Below are positions 43,317 through 50,939 of a stretch of DNA of 54,453 nucleotides, piece by piece. Every line of letters begins with the position of its first letter. Position 1 is the first letter of the stretch. The stretch is from an uncultured Chloroflexota bacterium (GTDB lineage: Bacteria > Chloroflexota > Anaerolineae > UBA4142 > SHND01): positions 1 through 54,453 of the forward strand of contig CALMZO010000273.1 of the NCBI GenBank assembly GCA_937870825.1, given 5' to 3'. The notes under the pieces are model-generated. The model saw only the letters and a program-made list of their open reading frames with translations, did not search any database and was not told the DNA's origin. Made by a program: the position numbers and the translations under genes.

Positions 43317-43344
43317 TTTCTCGATTCTCGTCTCTCGTTTCTCG
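43317..43344 (+). repeat. 7-bp tandem repeat upstream of a sugar transferase gene
   Basis: Four units TTTCTCG, ATTCTCG, TCTCTCG, TTTCTCG end directly before the ATG at 43346. The pyrimidine-rich repeat leaves no room for a ribosome-binding site. Confidence 0.75.
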
Positions 43345-43345
43345 T

Positions 43346-44743
43346 ATGCAATCTCCCAATCGTCTAACCAAAACCATTGTGCCAACCCACGCGCCGCGTT
43401 TTTCGTTGCAGCGTTCGCAGGTGCGTTGGACGTTGGTGCTGGGCGACTTGCTGTGGGTGAATGTTGCCGCGCTCGCGGCGTTGTGGCTCGGCGTGCAGCG
43501 TTCGACGTGGTGGCTCGCCGTCGGTTCGTGGGACAGTTTCAGCGCGTGGTTTGTGTTTTTGTCGGCGCTTTGGTTTTTGTGCGCGTCGGTGATGGACTTG
43601 TATGACTTGCGTGTGGCAGGCTCACCGCGCCGCGTGATTGGTTCGACCCTGAGTGTTGTATTGGGAACGCTTGCGGTGTATTTGGTGATTTATTTTTTCG
43701 CGGTGCCGCAATCGCTGCCGCGGCACTTGATTGTTTTTTTTGCGCTCATCGCCGCGTTCTTGTTATCGGTGTGGCGCGGACTGTTTGCGCTGGCGTTGGG
43801 TTCGGGACCGTTGGCGCGTCGTGTTGCTGTTGTGGGAGGGGGGGAAAGCGCGCACGCGTTGATGCAAGCATTGCGCGAACACGCGTCGGCGTACTATGAT
43901 GTGGTCGCGGTGTTTGATTCGACGCGCGTATCAGAAATTCCAACGCGGAACGAATCCGGTTTTGACGAAGTGATTGTGGCGCAGGAGGACTTGGCAGAAG
44001 AATGGCTCGCGCAGTTGGTGGCGTGGCGCGAACAGGGCGTACAGATTGTGAACATGGCGGCGGTGTACGAAGAACTCACAGGACGCGTGCCGGTGGAACA
44101 TGTCGGAAAAAATTGGAGCGTGCTGCTGCCGCTGGAACAGGATGCGACGCGCGGCTTGAACGGATTTTTGAAACGCGCGCTGGATGTTGTGTTGGCGTCG
44201 AGCGCGCTGCTCGTTGCCGCGCCGTTTTTGCCGTTGATTGCGTTGGCGATTCGTTTGGATGGGCGCGGTAAAACTGTATTGCGTCAAACGCGCGTCGGCT
44301 TGAACGGACGCGTGTTTTATTTGTACAAATTTCGTACGATGATTCCGAACGCCGAACCGCCCGGCGTCGCGTTGTGGGCGGACGAAGATGACCCGCGCGT
44401 GACGCGGACGGGAAAATTTTTGCGGCGTTTCAAGTTGGACGAAGTGCCGCAGTTTTGGAATGTGCTGCGCGGCGAAATGTCGCTTGTGGGTCCGCGCCCC
44501 GAACGTCCCGAAATCGTGGACAATTTGCAGCGCGAAATTCCGTTTTATCGTTTGCGCCATGTGGTGCGTCCGGGCATGACGGGGTGGGCGGCGATTCGTT
44601 TTCGCTACGGGCGTTCGGTGACTGACGCGCTGGTGAAATTGCAGTACGATTTGTATTACATCAAACATCAGTCGGTCTTGCTCGACGGGTTGATTTTGGC
44701 GAAAACCCTCGGCGCGATTTTGACGCCGCCGCACGACGCATGA
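43346..44743 (+). CDS. WbaP/WcaJ-like undecaprenyl-phosphate sugar phosphotransferase
   Basis: A 465-residue initiating transferase, the fourth in the window. N-terminal membrane spans cover about 28-150. A Rossmann-like domain starts at VAVVGGGES (160-168). The catalytic domain has KRALDVVLA, LYKFRTM at 326-332, dyad D365-E366 in KLDEVPQF, and SLVGPRPERPE. The G7 tract at 43838-43844 encodes part of the Rossmann loop. The upstream in-frame extension only reads through the preceding gene and repeats, so the ATG at 43346 is used. It is coupled to the ligase-like gene by an ATGA overlap. Confidence 0.89.
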   Translation: MQSPNRLTKTIVPTHAPRFSLQRSQVRWTLVLGDLLWVNVAALAALWLGVQRSTWWLAVGSWDSFSAWFVFLSALWFLCASVMDLYDLRVAGSPRRVIGSTLSVVLGTLAVYLVIYFFAVPQSLPRHLIVFFALIAAFLLSVWRGLFALALGSGPLARRVAVVGGGESAHALMQALREHASAYYDVVAVFDSTRVSEIPTRNESGFDEVIVAQEDLAEEWLAQLVAWREQGVQIVNMAAVYEELTGRVPVEHVGKNWSVLLPLEQDATRGLNGFLKRALDVVLASSALLVAAPFLPLIALAIRLDGRGKTVLRQTRVGLNGRVFYLYKFRTMIPNAEPPGVALWADEDDPRVTRTGKFLRRFKLDEVPQFWNVLRGEMSLVGPRPERPEIVDNLQREIPFYRLRHVVRPGMTGWAAIRFRYGRSVTDALVKLQYDLYYIKHQSVLLDGLILAKTLGAILTPPHDA

Positions 44744-46089
44744 AATTTTTTTCGTGGTGGTCACGCGTCGCGGGCGCGGCAAATTGGCAAACAGACCAAA
44801 CGGTGAACGCGCCGTGGTTCGTCCCGATTTTTTTCGCAGTGGGCGCGTTTGGCATTGCGTCGGTTTGGATGGAAGCGGCGTTACCGCTGTTGATTGTTGC
44901 CACCGCGCTTGACCGCTATCGTTTTGAATTTTTTGGCGCGGGTCTCCGCATCGAACATTTTGTGTTTGTCGGTGTCGCGCTCGCGTGGTTTTTGAAAACG
45001 CGCGTGATGGGCAGGACGGGCGAGCACAAGGCATCGCCCCTGCATTTTTCCCGTGCGGATAGTTTGCTCGTCGCATATCTGACGATTGCGCTAACTTCTT
45101 CGGTCCTGTTTTCGCCGCAAGTGCGCGAGAGTTTGAAATTTTTTGTCTTGATGGTGTTTGGCGTTGTGTTGTATTGGCTCGTGCGCGCCGTCGCCGCGAA
45201 CCTTCAAGAATTTACGCGCGGTGTGTGGGTCATGCTTGGCGTCGGCGTTGCGGCGTCGTTGTTTGGAATGGTCGCGTGGCTCGCGTTTCCGCTCGGTGTG
45301 AATCTTGGCGTGCAAACCTACTCGCTCGAAAATTTCACGACACATTCGCCGTTCGGCACGTTGTTCGATTCGAATACGCTAGGGATGTATGCGATGGCGG
45401 CGACGCTGCTGCAAGTGACGTTGCTGCTCGACGCGCAATTTGCAAACTATCGCGCATGGCTGAGCATCGGTACGGTGATTACACTCATCGCCGTCGCGTT
45501 GAGTTTGACGCGGGTTGCGTGGCTCGGTTTGGGGTTTGGATTTTTTTTGATTCTCTTGTTCAGTCCGCGTCGCCGTTGGGCAATCGCGATTGGCGGCGCG
45601 GCAGCGGCGTTGGTGATTGTCGCGTTGGTGGCAAACAGCGCGCTGGCAGGGGGGGGTGACGCGCTCGCGGAATTTTCGTTTGCGCGTGTGTTGACCAGCC
45701 GCTCGATTTTTTTTCGCCTTGATGCGTACCAACGCGCGTGGAATGATTTTTTGTCGAGTCCTATTTTGGGAAACGGCGTCAACGTGTTCGCGCAAAACTA
45801 TACGTCCCCCTCCGGCACGCGCGATTGGATTAGCAATTTTTTCTTGATGGCTTTGCACGATACGGGAATTGTTGGGCTGGCAGTTTTGCTCGCGTGGCTC
45901 GGCTGGCTGGCATACGAAACACGGCGCGCGTTAAAGAATTCGCGCGGCGTCGCACGCACAATGCTTTTGGCGTTGTCCATCGCGTATCTTGCATTGTTTG
46001 TGACGTATCAAGCAACGACGGTGTTTTGGTTGGGCTTTAATTGGGTGTATTTGGGGATGATTCGGGCTGGTGCGTTGGTGAAGGAGTGA
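44740..46089 (+). CDS. O-antigen ligase/polymerase-like membrane protein (Wzy_C)
   Basis: A 449-residue polytopic protein with about 11 spans. The outer loop carries FRLDAYQRAWNDFLSSPILGNG, a form of the Wzy_C motif, and HDTGIVGLAVLLAW follows. It would ligate or polymerise glycan outside the membrane; it is more diverged than the homologue at 18526. Residues about 89-101 are encoded by a REP-like element (45006-45043), an insertion that keeps the frame between two spans. A G8 run at 45649-45656 encodes the three glycines at 304-306. It ends the polysaccharide region. Confidence 0.8.
   Translation: MKFFSWWSRVAGAANWQTDQTVNAPWFVPIFFAVGAFGIASVWMEAALPLLIVATALDRYRFEFFGAGLRIEHFVFVGVALAWFLKTRVMGRTGEHKASPLHFSRADSLLVAYLTIALTSSVLFSPQVRESLKFFVLMVFGVVLYWLVRAVAANLQEFTRGVWVMLGVGVAASLFGMVAWLAFPLGVNLGVQTYSLENFTTHSPFGTLFDSNTLGMYAMAATLLQVTLLLDAQFANYRAWLSIGTVITLIAVALSLTRVAWLGLGFGFFLILLFSPRRRWAIAIGGAAAALVIVALVANSALAGGGDALAEFSFARVLTSRSIFFRLDAYQRAWNDFLSSPILGNGVNVFAQNYTSPSGTRDWISNFFLMALHDTGIVGLAVLLAWLGWLAYETRRALKNSRGVARTMLLALSIAYLALFVTYQATTVFWLGFNWVYLGMIRAGALVKE
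45006..45043 (+). repeat. REP-like element, copy 2, inside a coding region
   Basis: GATGGGCAGG, then GGGCGAG and CACAAGGCATCGCCCCTGC, where GGGCGA and TCGCCC are inverted. It encodes residues about 89-101 of the ligase-like protein, in a cytoplasmic loop or connecting segment. Copy 1 is at 43271-43301. Confidence 0.6.
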
Positions 46090-46094
46090 GCAAA

Positions 46095-46153
46095 GATTGG
46101 GTGATTGGGTGATTGGGTGATTTTTGATTTTTGAATTTCGATTTTCGATTGAC
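46095..46153 (+). repeat. 8-bp then 7-bp tandem repeat
   Basis: Three exact GATTGGGT units are followed by five degenerate 7-bp units (GATTTTT twice, GAATTTC, GATTTTC, GATTGAC). The second half is the reverse complement of the unit at 32701-32735. It fills the gap before the 65-residue membrane protein. Confidence 0.8.
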
Positions 46154-46166
46154 AAAGCGGTAAGCG

Positions 46167-46364
46167 ATGAAACGTTGGCACGCATTTGTGGTTTGGCTCG
46201 TCGGGACACTGATTGCGATTGCGGTGATCGGTGACAATGCGTATTTGGGTGTGGCGATTGGTTTATTGAGCGGAATCATTTTTGGAATTGTAAATTTTCT
46301 TGGATTCCAAAGTGATGAACGACGAATAACAAAGGACGAACGACAAAGGACGAACGACGAATGA
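46167..46364 (+). CDS. small two-span membrane protein
   Basis: A 65-residue hypothetical protein. Residues about 5-20 (AFVVWLVGTLIAIAVIG) and 26-45 (YLGVAIGLLSGIIFGIVNFLG) are hydrophobic and separated by a short DN turn. The charged tail (residues 49-65) is encoded by a 7-bp tandem repeat and is likely dispensable. The stop overlaps the start of the next gene (ATGA). No function can be assigned. Coding status is supported by the membrane pattern and the coupling, but it could be a remnant. Confidence 0.55.
   Translation: MKRWHAFVVWLVGTLIAIAVIGDNAYLGVAIGLLSGIIFGIVNFLGFQSDERRITKDERQRTNDE
46316..46364 (+). repeat. 7-bp tandem repeat spanning a stop/start junction
   Basis: Seven units: TGAACGA, CGAATAA, CAAAGGA, CGAACGA, CAAAGGA, CGAACGA, CGAATGA. 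The last unit holds the ATGA where the small protein stops and the next gene starts. Confidence 0.8.
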
Positions 46365-47536
46365 CCCCGTTTGAACGTGTGCAGCTCGCGTTACAGCATC
46401 AAGAACCGGACCGCGTGCCTGTAGATTTTCTCGTGACGCCGGAAGTGTGGAACAAACTCATCGCGCTGTTGAAACCAGACACATCGGGACTCGGCGCGGC
46501 GGAATTTGTAGAACCCGCGCGCGAAGCGATACTGCGGCAGTTTGAAATTGACGTGCGTTTGTTGTCGTACGATATGTTTTGCGCGCCGCCGTCGGCGCTG
46601 CTGAAAACGGGCGCGCATGACGATTGGTGGATTTCGCTCGCGCGTTCGACGCCGAATCGAATGTGGGTGCAGTATGTTCCCGACGGTACGTGGTACGATA
46701 TTTGGGGCGTGCATTATCGCAAGGTGGAACACGAATTTGGTTCGTATCAAGAGTTTGCCGAGTTTCCCTTGTCCGAAGCGACGAGCATTGCCGAACTCGC
46801 CGCGCATCCGTGGCCCTCGCCCGACTGGTGGGATTTTTCGCCGATTCCGCATATCATTCAAACGCTCGACCCCGCGCACGATTTTTATTGGCGCTTTCGC
46901 ATCGGCTCGGTGTTTGAAATCGCGTGGGCATTGCGCGGGATGCAGGAATTTTTGATTGACCTTGCGAGCCAGCCCGAATTTCCAAAATATATCATGCAAC
47001 GTTTGAGCGAAGTGTATATTGAAAATACAAAACGCGTTCTCGATATTGCGGGCGAGCATATTGACATGGTGTACTTTTACGATGATGTGGCAACACAAAA
47101 TTCGTTGATGATTTCCAAAACAATGTGGCGCGAATTTGTGCGTCCGCATCACGCCGCGCTGATTGACCTCGCGCATTCGTACGGCAAAAAAGTAATGTAT
47201 CATTGCGACGGCGCGGTGTATCCGCTCATTCCCGATTTGATGGAACTTGGCATTGACGTATTGAATCCGATTCAACCCGACGCCAAAGGGATGGATTCGG
47301 CGCGATTGAAAAAAGAGTTTGGCGACAAATTGTGTTTTCACGGCGGCGTGGACATTATCAAAACGCTGCCGCGCGGGACGCGCGAAGAAGTGATTGCCGA
47401 AGTGCGCGAGCGCGTGAATGTGTTGGGCAAAGACGGCGGCTATATTTTGTGCAGTTCGCATCACATTCAGCCCGACACGCCGCTTGAAAATGTGTTGACG
47501 ATGTACGATACAAAATTGCGTTATCGAAACACTTGA
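46361..47536 (+). CDS. uroporphyrinogen decarboxylase-family protein (UROD/MtaA-like)
   Basis: A 391-residue TIM-barrel protein of the URO-D superfamily. FERVQLALQHQEPDRVPVDF is the standard opening. The middle has HIDMVYFYDDVATQNSLM and FVRPHHAALIDLAHSYGKKVMYHCDG. The C-terminus has DVLNPIQPDAKGMD, LCFHGGVDIIKTLPRGT and GYILCSSHHIQPDTPLEN. H-x-C in the YHCDG motif resembles zinc-dependent corrinoid methyltransferases (MtaA/CmuA) more than haem-pathway HemE. The substrate is unknown and no corrinoid protein is nearby. It starts inside the repeat-encoded junction and is followed one base later by the next gene. Confidence 0.8.
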   Translation: MTPFERVQLALQHQEPDRVPVDFLVTPEVWNKLIALLKPDTSGLGAAEFVEPAREAILRQFEIDVRLLSYDMFCAPPSALLKTGAHDDWWISLARSTPNRMWVQYVPDGTWYDIWGVHYRKVEHEFGSYQEFAEFPLSEATSIAELAAHPWPSPDWWDFSPIPHIIQTLDPAHDFYWRFRIGSVFEIAWALRGMQEFLIDLASQPEFPKYIMQRLSEVYIENTKRVLDIAGEHIDMVYFYDDVATQNSLMISKTMWREFVRPHHAALIDLAHSYGKKVMYHCDGAVYPLIPDLMELGIDVLNPIQPDAKGMDSARLKKEFGDKLCFHGGVDIIKTLPRGTREEVIAEVRERVNVLGKDGGYILCSSHHIQPDTPLENVLTMYDTKLRYRNT

Positions 47537-47537
47537 C

Positions 47538-49163
47538 ATGCCCGTCCAACAAAAATTTTTACAGTTCCCGTTTCTGGGTCCGCTGTCGCCGCAAGATTTT
47601 CAACGCGTGGCGCACAACGCGACGCGCCACGTTGTGCCCGCGCACACCATTCTTTTTCACGAAGGCGCGGCGGGCGACGCGTTCTATATGATTCATTCGG
47701 GGCAGGTGGAAATTTTTACAGGCGAGGGCGAGAATGAGCAACCGTTGAATGTGTTGGACGCGGGCGAGTGGTTTGGCGAACTCGCGTTGATTGACAATCA
47801 ACCCCGTTCGGGAACCGCGCGCACACTCAAGTCATCGGTCTTGGTGACGCTGCCGAAAGAGGAATTTTTGTGGCTTGTCACAAAATATCCCCTGTCTCTA
47901 TTCATCATTGTGTCGGCAATTCAACATACCCTGCGCGAGCGGGACCGCGCGTTTCGTGATGAAGCAGAGTTGCGCGCAGAACAATTGCAGCAGTTGTATT
48001 CCACGTCGCTCGACATTACGCGTCATCTCGAACGTGACCAGGCATTGAACGCGATTCGTGAACGCGCGGTGGAATTATTAAAAGGTGCGGGCGGCGATTT
48101 GTATTTGTACGATGAAGCGCGCAAGATGCTAATGCCGCAGGCACAAGAATTTTTGCAGCCGCCGATGCGCCGTGTTGGGGAAGGATGCGCGGGACGCGCC
48201 TTTGCCACCGGGCAAGCCTGCTTGATGACGCCCGGTCGGCGCACACCGGTATTTGAACTCGCCGCGCCGATTGTTTCGGGCGAACGCTCGCTCGGCGCAC
48301 TGAATGTCTATCGCGCGTCCGACGGCGCGCCGTACCAAGAAACGGACAAAACGCTGCTCGAACTGTTTGCGAATCAGGCGGCAATTGTTATCGAGAACGC
48401 GCAGTTGTACGCGATGCAAATGGACAAGGCGCGCCTCGACGGTGAATTGAACGCGGCGCGCCAAGTGCAAGCAAATCTGATTCCCACCGATGCGCCGCAT
48501 ATCGCCAATTATCAACTCGCCGCGCTGTGGGAACCCGCGCGCAAGGTGAGCGGCGATTTCTACGATTTTATTTCGCTCGCGGATGGACGACTCGGCATGG
48601 TCATTGCCGATGTTTCGGATAAGGGCATGCCTGCCGCGCTGTTTATGGCAACCGCGCGCAGTATTTTGCGCGCGAGCATCGAGGGGGGCGGGACAGTCGG
48701 CGAAATCATCGAGCGCGCCAATCGCGCGTTGGAGCAAGACGCGACGGGCGGAATGTTCGTGACGGTATTTTTTGGTATTTTGGATCCGCGCGCCCATCAT
48801 TTCTCGTATGTAAATGCAGGGCATAACAATCCGTACTGGCTGCACGCGGCGGACGCGCGACTCCAGGAACTGCCCGGGAATAATTTGGCATTGGGAATTT
48901 TAGACACGTTCCGTTATCCTTCGCAGGAGATTGAATTGGCGCGCGGCGATGTGATTTTGTTTTATACAGATGGCGTCACGGAAGCGACGGACGCGCACGA
49001 AAAATTGTTTGGGGAAGAGCGTTTGCAAAAGGTGCTGGAAACGAACGGAAATGGTACGGCGCGGCATCTTTTGCGCGCGCTCAATGAAGAGGTGCGCGCG
49101 TTCACCGGCGCATACCCCCAAAGCGATGACATAACCGTTGTCGCGTTGAAACGAACGGGATGA
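47538..49163 (+). CDS. cNMP-binding / GAF / SpoIIE-type PP2C phosphatase signalling protein
   Basis: A 541-residue soluble regulator with three domains. Residues 15-120 form a Crp-type cyclic-nucleotide-binding domain with the FGELALIDNQPRSGTART phosphate-binding cassette at 79-96. Residues about 150-280 form a GAF domain. Residues about 300-540 form a SpoIIE/RsbU-type serine phosphatase with VSGDFYDFI and VIADVSDKGMPAALFMA (metal-binding aspartates) and YTDGVTEATDA. Such proteins usually dephosphorylate an anti-sigma-factor antagonist when a ligand binds. No partner kinase or STAS gene is in the window. It overlaps the VWA gene by four bases. Confidence 0.88.
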   Translation: MPVQQKFLQFPFLGPLSPQDFQRVAHNATRHVVPAHTILFHEGAAGDAFYMIHSGQVEIFTGEGENEQPLNVLDAGEWFGELALIDNQPRSGTARTLKSSVLVTLPKEEFLWLVTKYPLSLFIIVSAIQHTLRERDRAFRDEAELRAEQLQQLYSTSLDITRHLERDQALNAIRERAVELLKGAGGDLYLYDEARKMLMPQAQEFLQPPMRRVGEGCAGRAFATGQACLMTPGRRTPVFELAAPIVSGERSLGALNVYRASDGAPYQETDKTLLELFANQAAIVIENAQLYAMQMDKARLDGELNAARQVQANLIPTDAPHIANYQLAALWEPARKVSGDFYDFISLADGRLGMVIADVSDKGMPAALFMATARSILRASIEGGGTVGEIIERANRALEQDATGGMFVTVFFGILDPRAHHFSYVNAGHNNPYWLHAADARLQELPGNNLALGILDTFRYPSQEIELARGDVILFYTDGVTEATDAHEKLFGEERLQKVLETNGNGTARHLLRALNEEVRAFTGAYPQSDDITVVALKRTG

Positions 49164-50122
49164 TTTTTCAAGTTCCGCAATTGACCGTCTTGCTGGCGCT
49201 GTTGCCCGCTGTTTTGATTTTGTACATTATGCGGCAGCGCCGCCGCCGTCGCTTTGCCTTGCGTTACGCGAGCGCGGATTTGGTGCGCGCGCAGAAACCC
49301 GGACGCGGTTGGCGGCGGCATCTTCCTCCGTTTTTCTTTTTGGGAACGTTGGCACTCTTGCTCGTGGGACTGATGCAGCCCGCCATTATGGTCCGCGAAC
49401 CTTCGGACGAAGCAGTGATTATTGTGACGATGGACGTGTCGGCGAGCATGTGGGCGACGGATATGTTTCCGAGCCGGATGGAAGCGTCGAAAGCCGCGGC
49501 GCAATTGTTTGTGGAACAGTTGCCGCCCAAAATGCGCGTCGGCGTAGTTTCGTTCAGTGAAACGTCGTACTTGAATCAAGTGCCCACGACGAATCGCAAG
49601 GACGTTCTCAAAGCGATTTCGAAATTGAATCCGCGCACGGGTACCGCGATTGGCAATGGGCTGATGACTTCGCTCGATGCGTTGTACGGCTCGATGGGCG
49701 GCGAATTGCCCGAGCTGGAACGCGGCGAGTTCGCACCGGCGATAATCGTTTTGCTCACCGATGGAGAAAATACCGACGGTCCCCCCCCCCTCGAAGTGAT
49801 CGGACCGGCAATTGAGCGCGGCATTCGTGTCTATACCATCGGCGTCGGCTCGCCGGAATCTTCGACGCTGCGAATTGGCGCGGCGCCGATTCAAGCGCGG
49901 CTCGACGAAGCGACCCTCAAAGAAATCGCGCAAGTTACGAATGCGAAATACTATAACGCGTCCACCGAAAAGGATTTACGCGCGGTGTATCAAAATCTCA
50001 CCACGCAGCTTGTCACGCGCTTGCAGCCGCAAGATATTTCGTTCCTGTTTGTTGCCCTCGCGTTTTTGCTTGGCGTAATCGCCAGCATGTTCTCGATTGT
50101 GTGGTCGAATCGGTTGCCGTAA
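49160..50122 (+). CDS. BatA-like VWA-domain membrane protein
   Basis: A 320-residue protein. Spans lie at about 8-24, 57-73 and 296-314. A von Willebrand A domain between them has the MIDAS motif D92-x-S94-x-S96 (MDVSASM), TGTAIGNGL and LLTDGENTDG. This order is typical of BatA/BatB proteins, which usually pair with a MoxR ATPase; none is present. A C10 run at 49781-49790 encodes the prolines at 208-210 and could slip. It is coupled by ATGA to the phosphatase gene and ends at a strong bidirectional terminator. Confidence 0.85.
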   Translation: MIFQVPQLTVLLALLPAVLILYIMRQRRRRRFALRYASADLVRAQKPGRGWRRHLPPFFFLGTLALLLVGLMQPAIMVREPSDEAVIIVTMDVSASMWATDMFPSRMEASKAAAQLFVEQLPPKMRVGVVSFSETSYLNQVPTTNRKDVLKAISKLNPRTGTAIGNGLMTSLDALYGSMGGELPELERGEFAPAIIVLLTDGENTDGPPPLEVIGPAIERGIRVYTIGVGSPESSTLRIGAAPIQARLDEATLKEIAQVTNAKYYNASTEKDLRAVYQNLTTQLVTRLQPQDISFLFVALAFLLGVIASMFSIVWSNRLP

Positions 50123-50128
50123 CGGTGT

Positions 50129-50172
50129 AAAAAAAAAGAGAGCCGTTCCATCGGAACGACTCTACCTTTTTT
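50129..50172. terminator. bidirectional rho-independent terminator
   Basis: A run of A residues, then GAGAGCCGTTCC and GGAACGACTCT pairing around ATC with one mismatch, then a run of T residues. It sits between the rightward VWA gene and the leftward Uma2 gene and serves both strands. The Uma2 stop codon overlaps its T-run. Confidence 0.85.
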
Positions 50173-50869
50173 ATTTGTTTTGTTCGCGGCGCAAGCGCTC
50201 GAGCTCGGCGCGCAGTTTTTCATTTTCGGCTTCGGCGCGCGCGGCGCGTTTTTCTATTTCTTCTAAACGCTCTTGCGTTTCCTCCAAGCGCTCTGTCGTT
50301 TCCGGCGGTGTCAGTAAGTACACGTGGCGCAGCGGGTCATACAATCGCAATTCACCATTCTCATCACGCAACTCTAAACCAAGCACGTCACTCGCAAGAA
50401 CAGCGCCGGAAAACAATTCGTACACCCCATTCACAAGGCGATAGCCGCGTAACGGTGGATTCAAATACTCGCGTTGTGGGTCAAACAGAAAATACTCTTG
50501 CACGCCTAGCGTTTCGTACAAACCGCGTTTGTTGGCAAGGTCTTGATAGCGTGTACTTTTGGAGGTCAATTCGATAATGCAATCCGGCGCCTTGCCATCT
50601 TCCCAAAGTTTGAAGGTGCGACGCAAGTGTTTGCCAACGCCTTTAACGACAAACACATCGGGCGCAACAACTTTGCTTGGTTCCCCTTCGACGTAATACA
50701 TCAACATATTGCCGCCGACGTACACATCCTGCGCGTCACGAAAAAAATTTCGCAAGACATATACAAGTGCCAAAAGTTGGAGCATGTGAATTTCGCTCTC
50801 TGCTATAGGCTTGCCATCCGAGTCAGGATATTCAATTTTTTCTTGATAGGGTAGAGTTGCAACTGCCAT
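50171..50869 (-). CDS. Uma2 family (DUF820) PD-(D/E)XK nuclease-like protein
   Basis: A 232-residue protein starting at 50869 (a GTG at 50893 would add eight residues). APDVFVVKG holds the conserved D71, and DCIIELTSKST has E100 and K104, together the PD-(D/E)XK core. YETLGVQEYFLFDP follows, characteristic of Uma2 proteins. The last 45 residues form a coiled coil rich in E, R and L. The family is highly multiplied in Cyanobacteria and Chloroflexota and its biological role is unclear. It lies downstream of guaB in the same direction but is separated from it by a perfect palindrome. Confidence 0.87.
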   Translation of the reverse strand: MAVATLPYQEKIEYPDSDGKPIAESEIHMLQLLALVYVLRNFFRDAQDVYVGGNMLMYYVEGEPSKVVAPDVFVVKGVGKHLRRTFKLWEDGKAPDCIIELTSKSTRYQDLANKRGLYETLGVQEYFLFDPQREYLNPPLRGYRLVNGVYELFSGAVLASDVLGLELRDENGELRLYDPLRHVYLLTPPETTERLEETQERLEEIEKRAARAEAENEKLRAELERLRREQNK

Positions 50870-50902
50870 CGTACGAACCTCGCACACTCGCACACATCAT
50901 TC

Positions 50903-50931
50903 GTAGAGACGTTATGCCATAACGTCTCTAC
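50903..50931. repeat. 29-bp perfect palindrome
   Basis: GTAGAGACGTTAT, spacer GCC, ATAACGTCTCTAC: a 13-bp perfect inverted repeat between guaB and the Uma2 gene. No T-run follows on either strand. It looks like a dispersed repeat, or an RNA hairpin protecting the upstream transcript. Confidence 0.65.
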
Positions 50932-50939
50932 CCTGTCAA

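Noticed and set aside
46095..46153. CRISPR array
   Set aside because: Units are 7-8 bp and contiguous, with no spacers and no cas genes.
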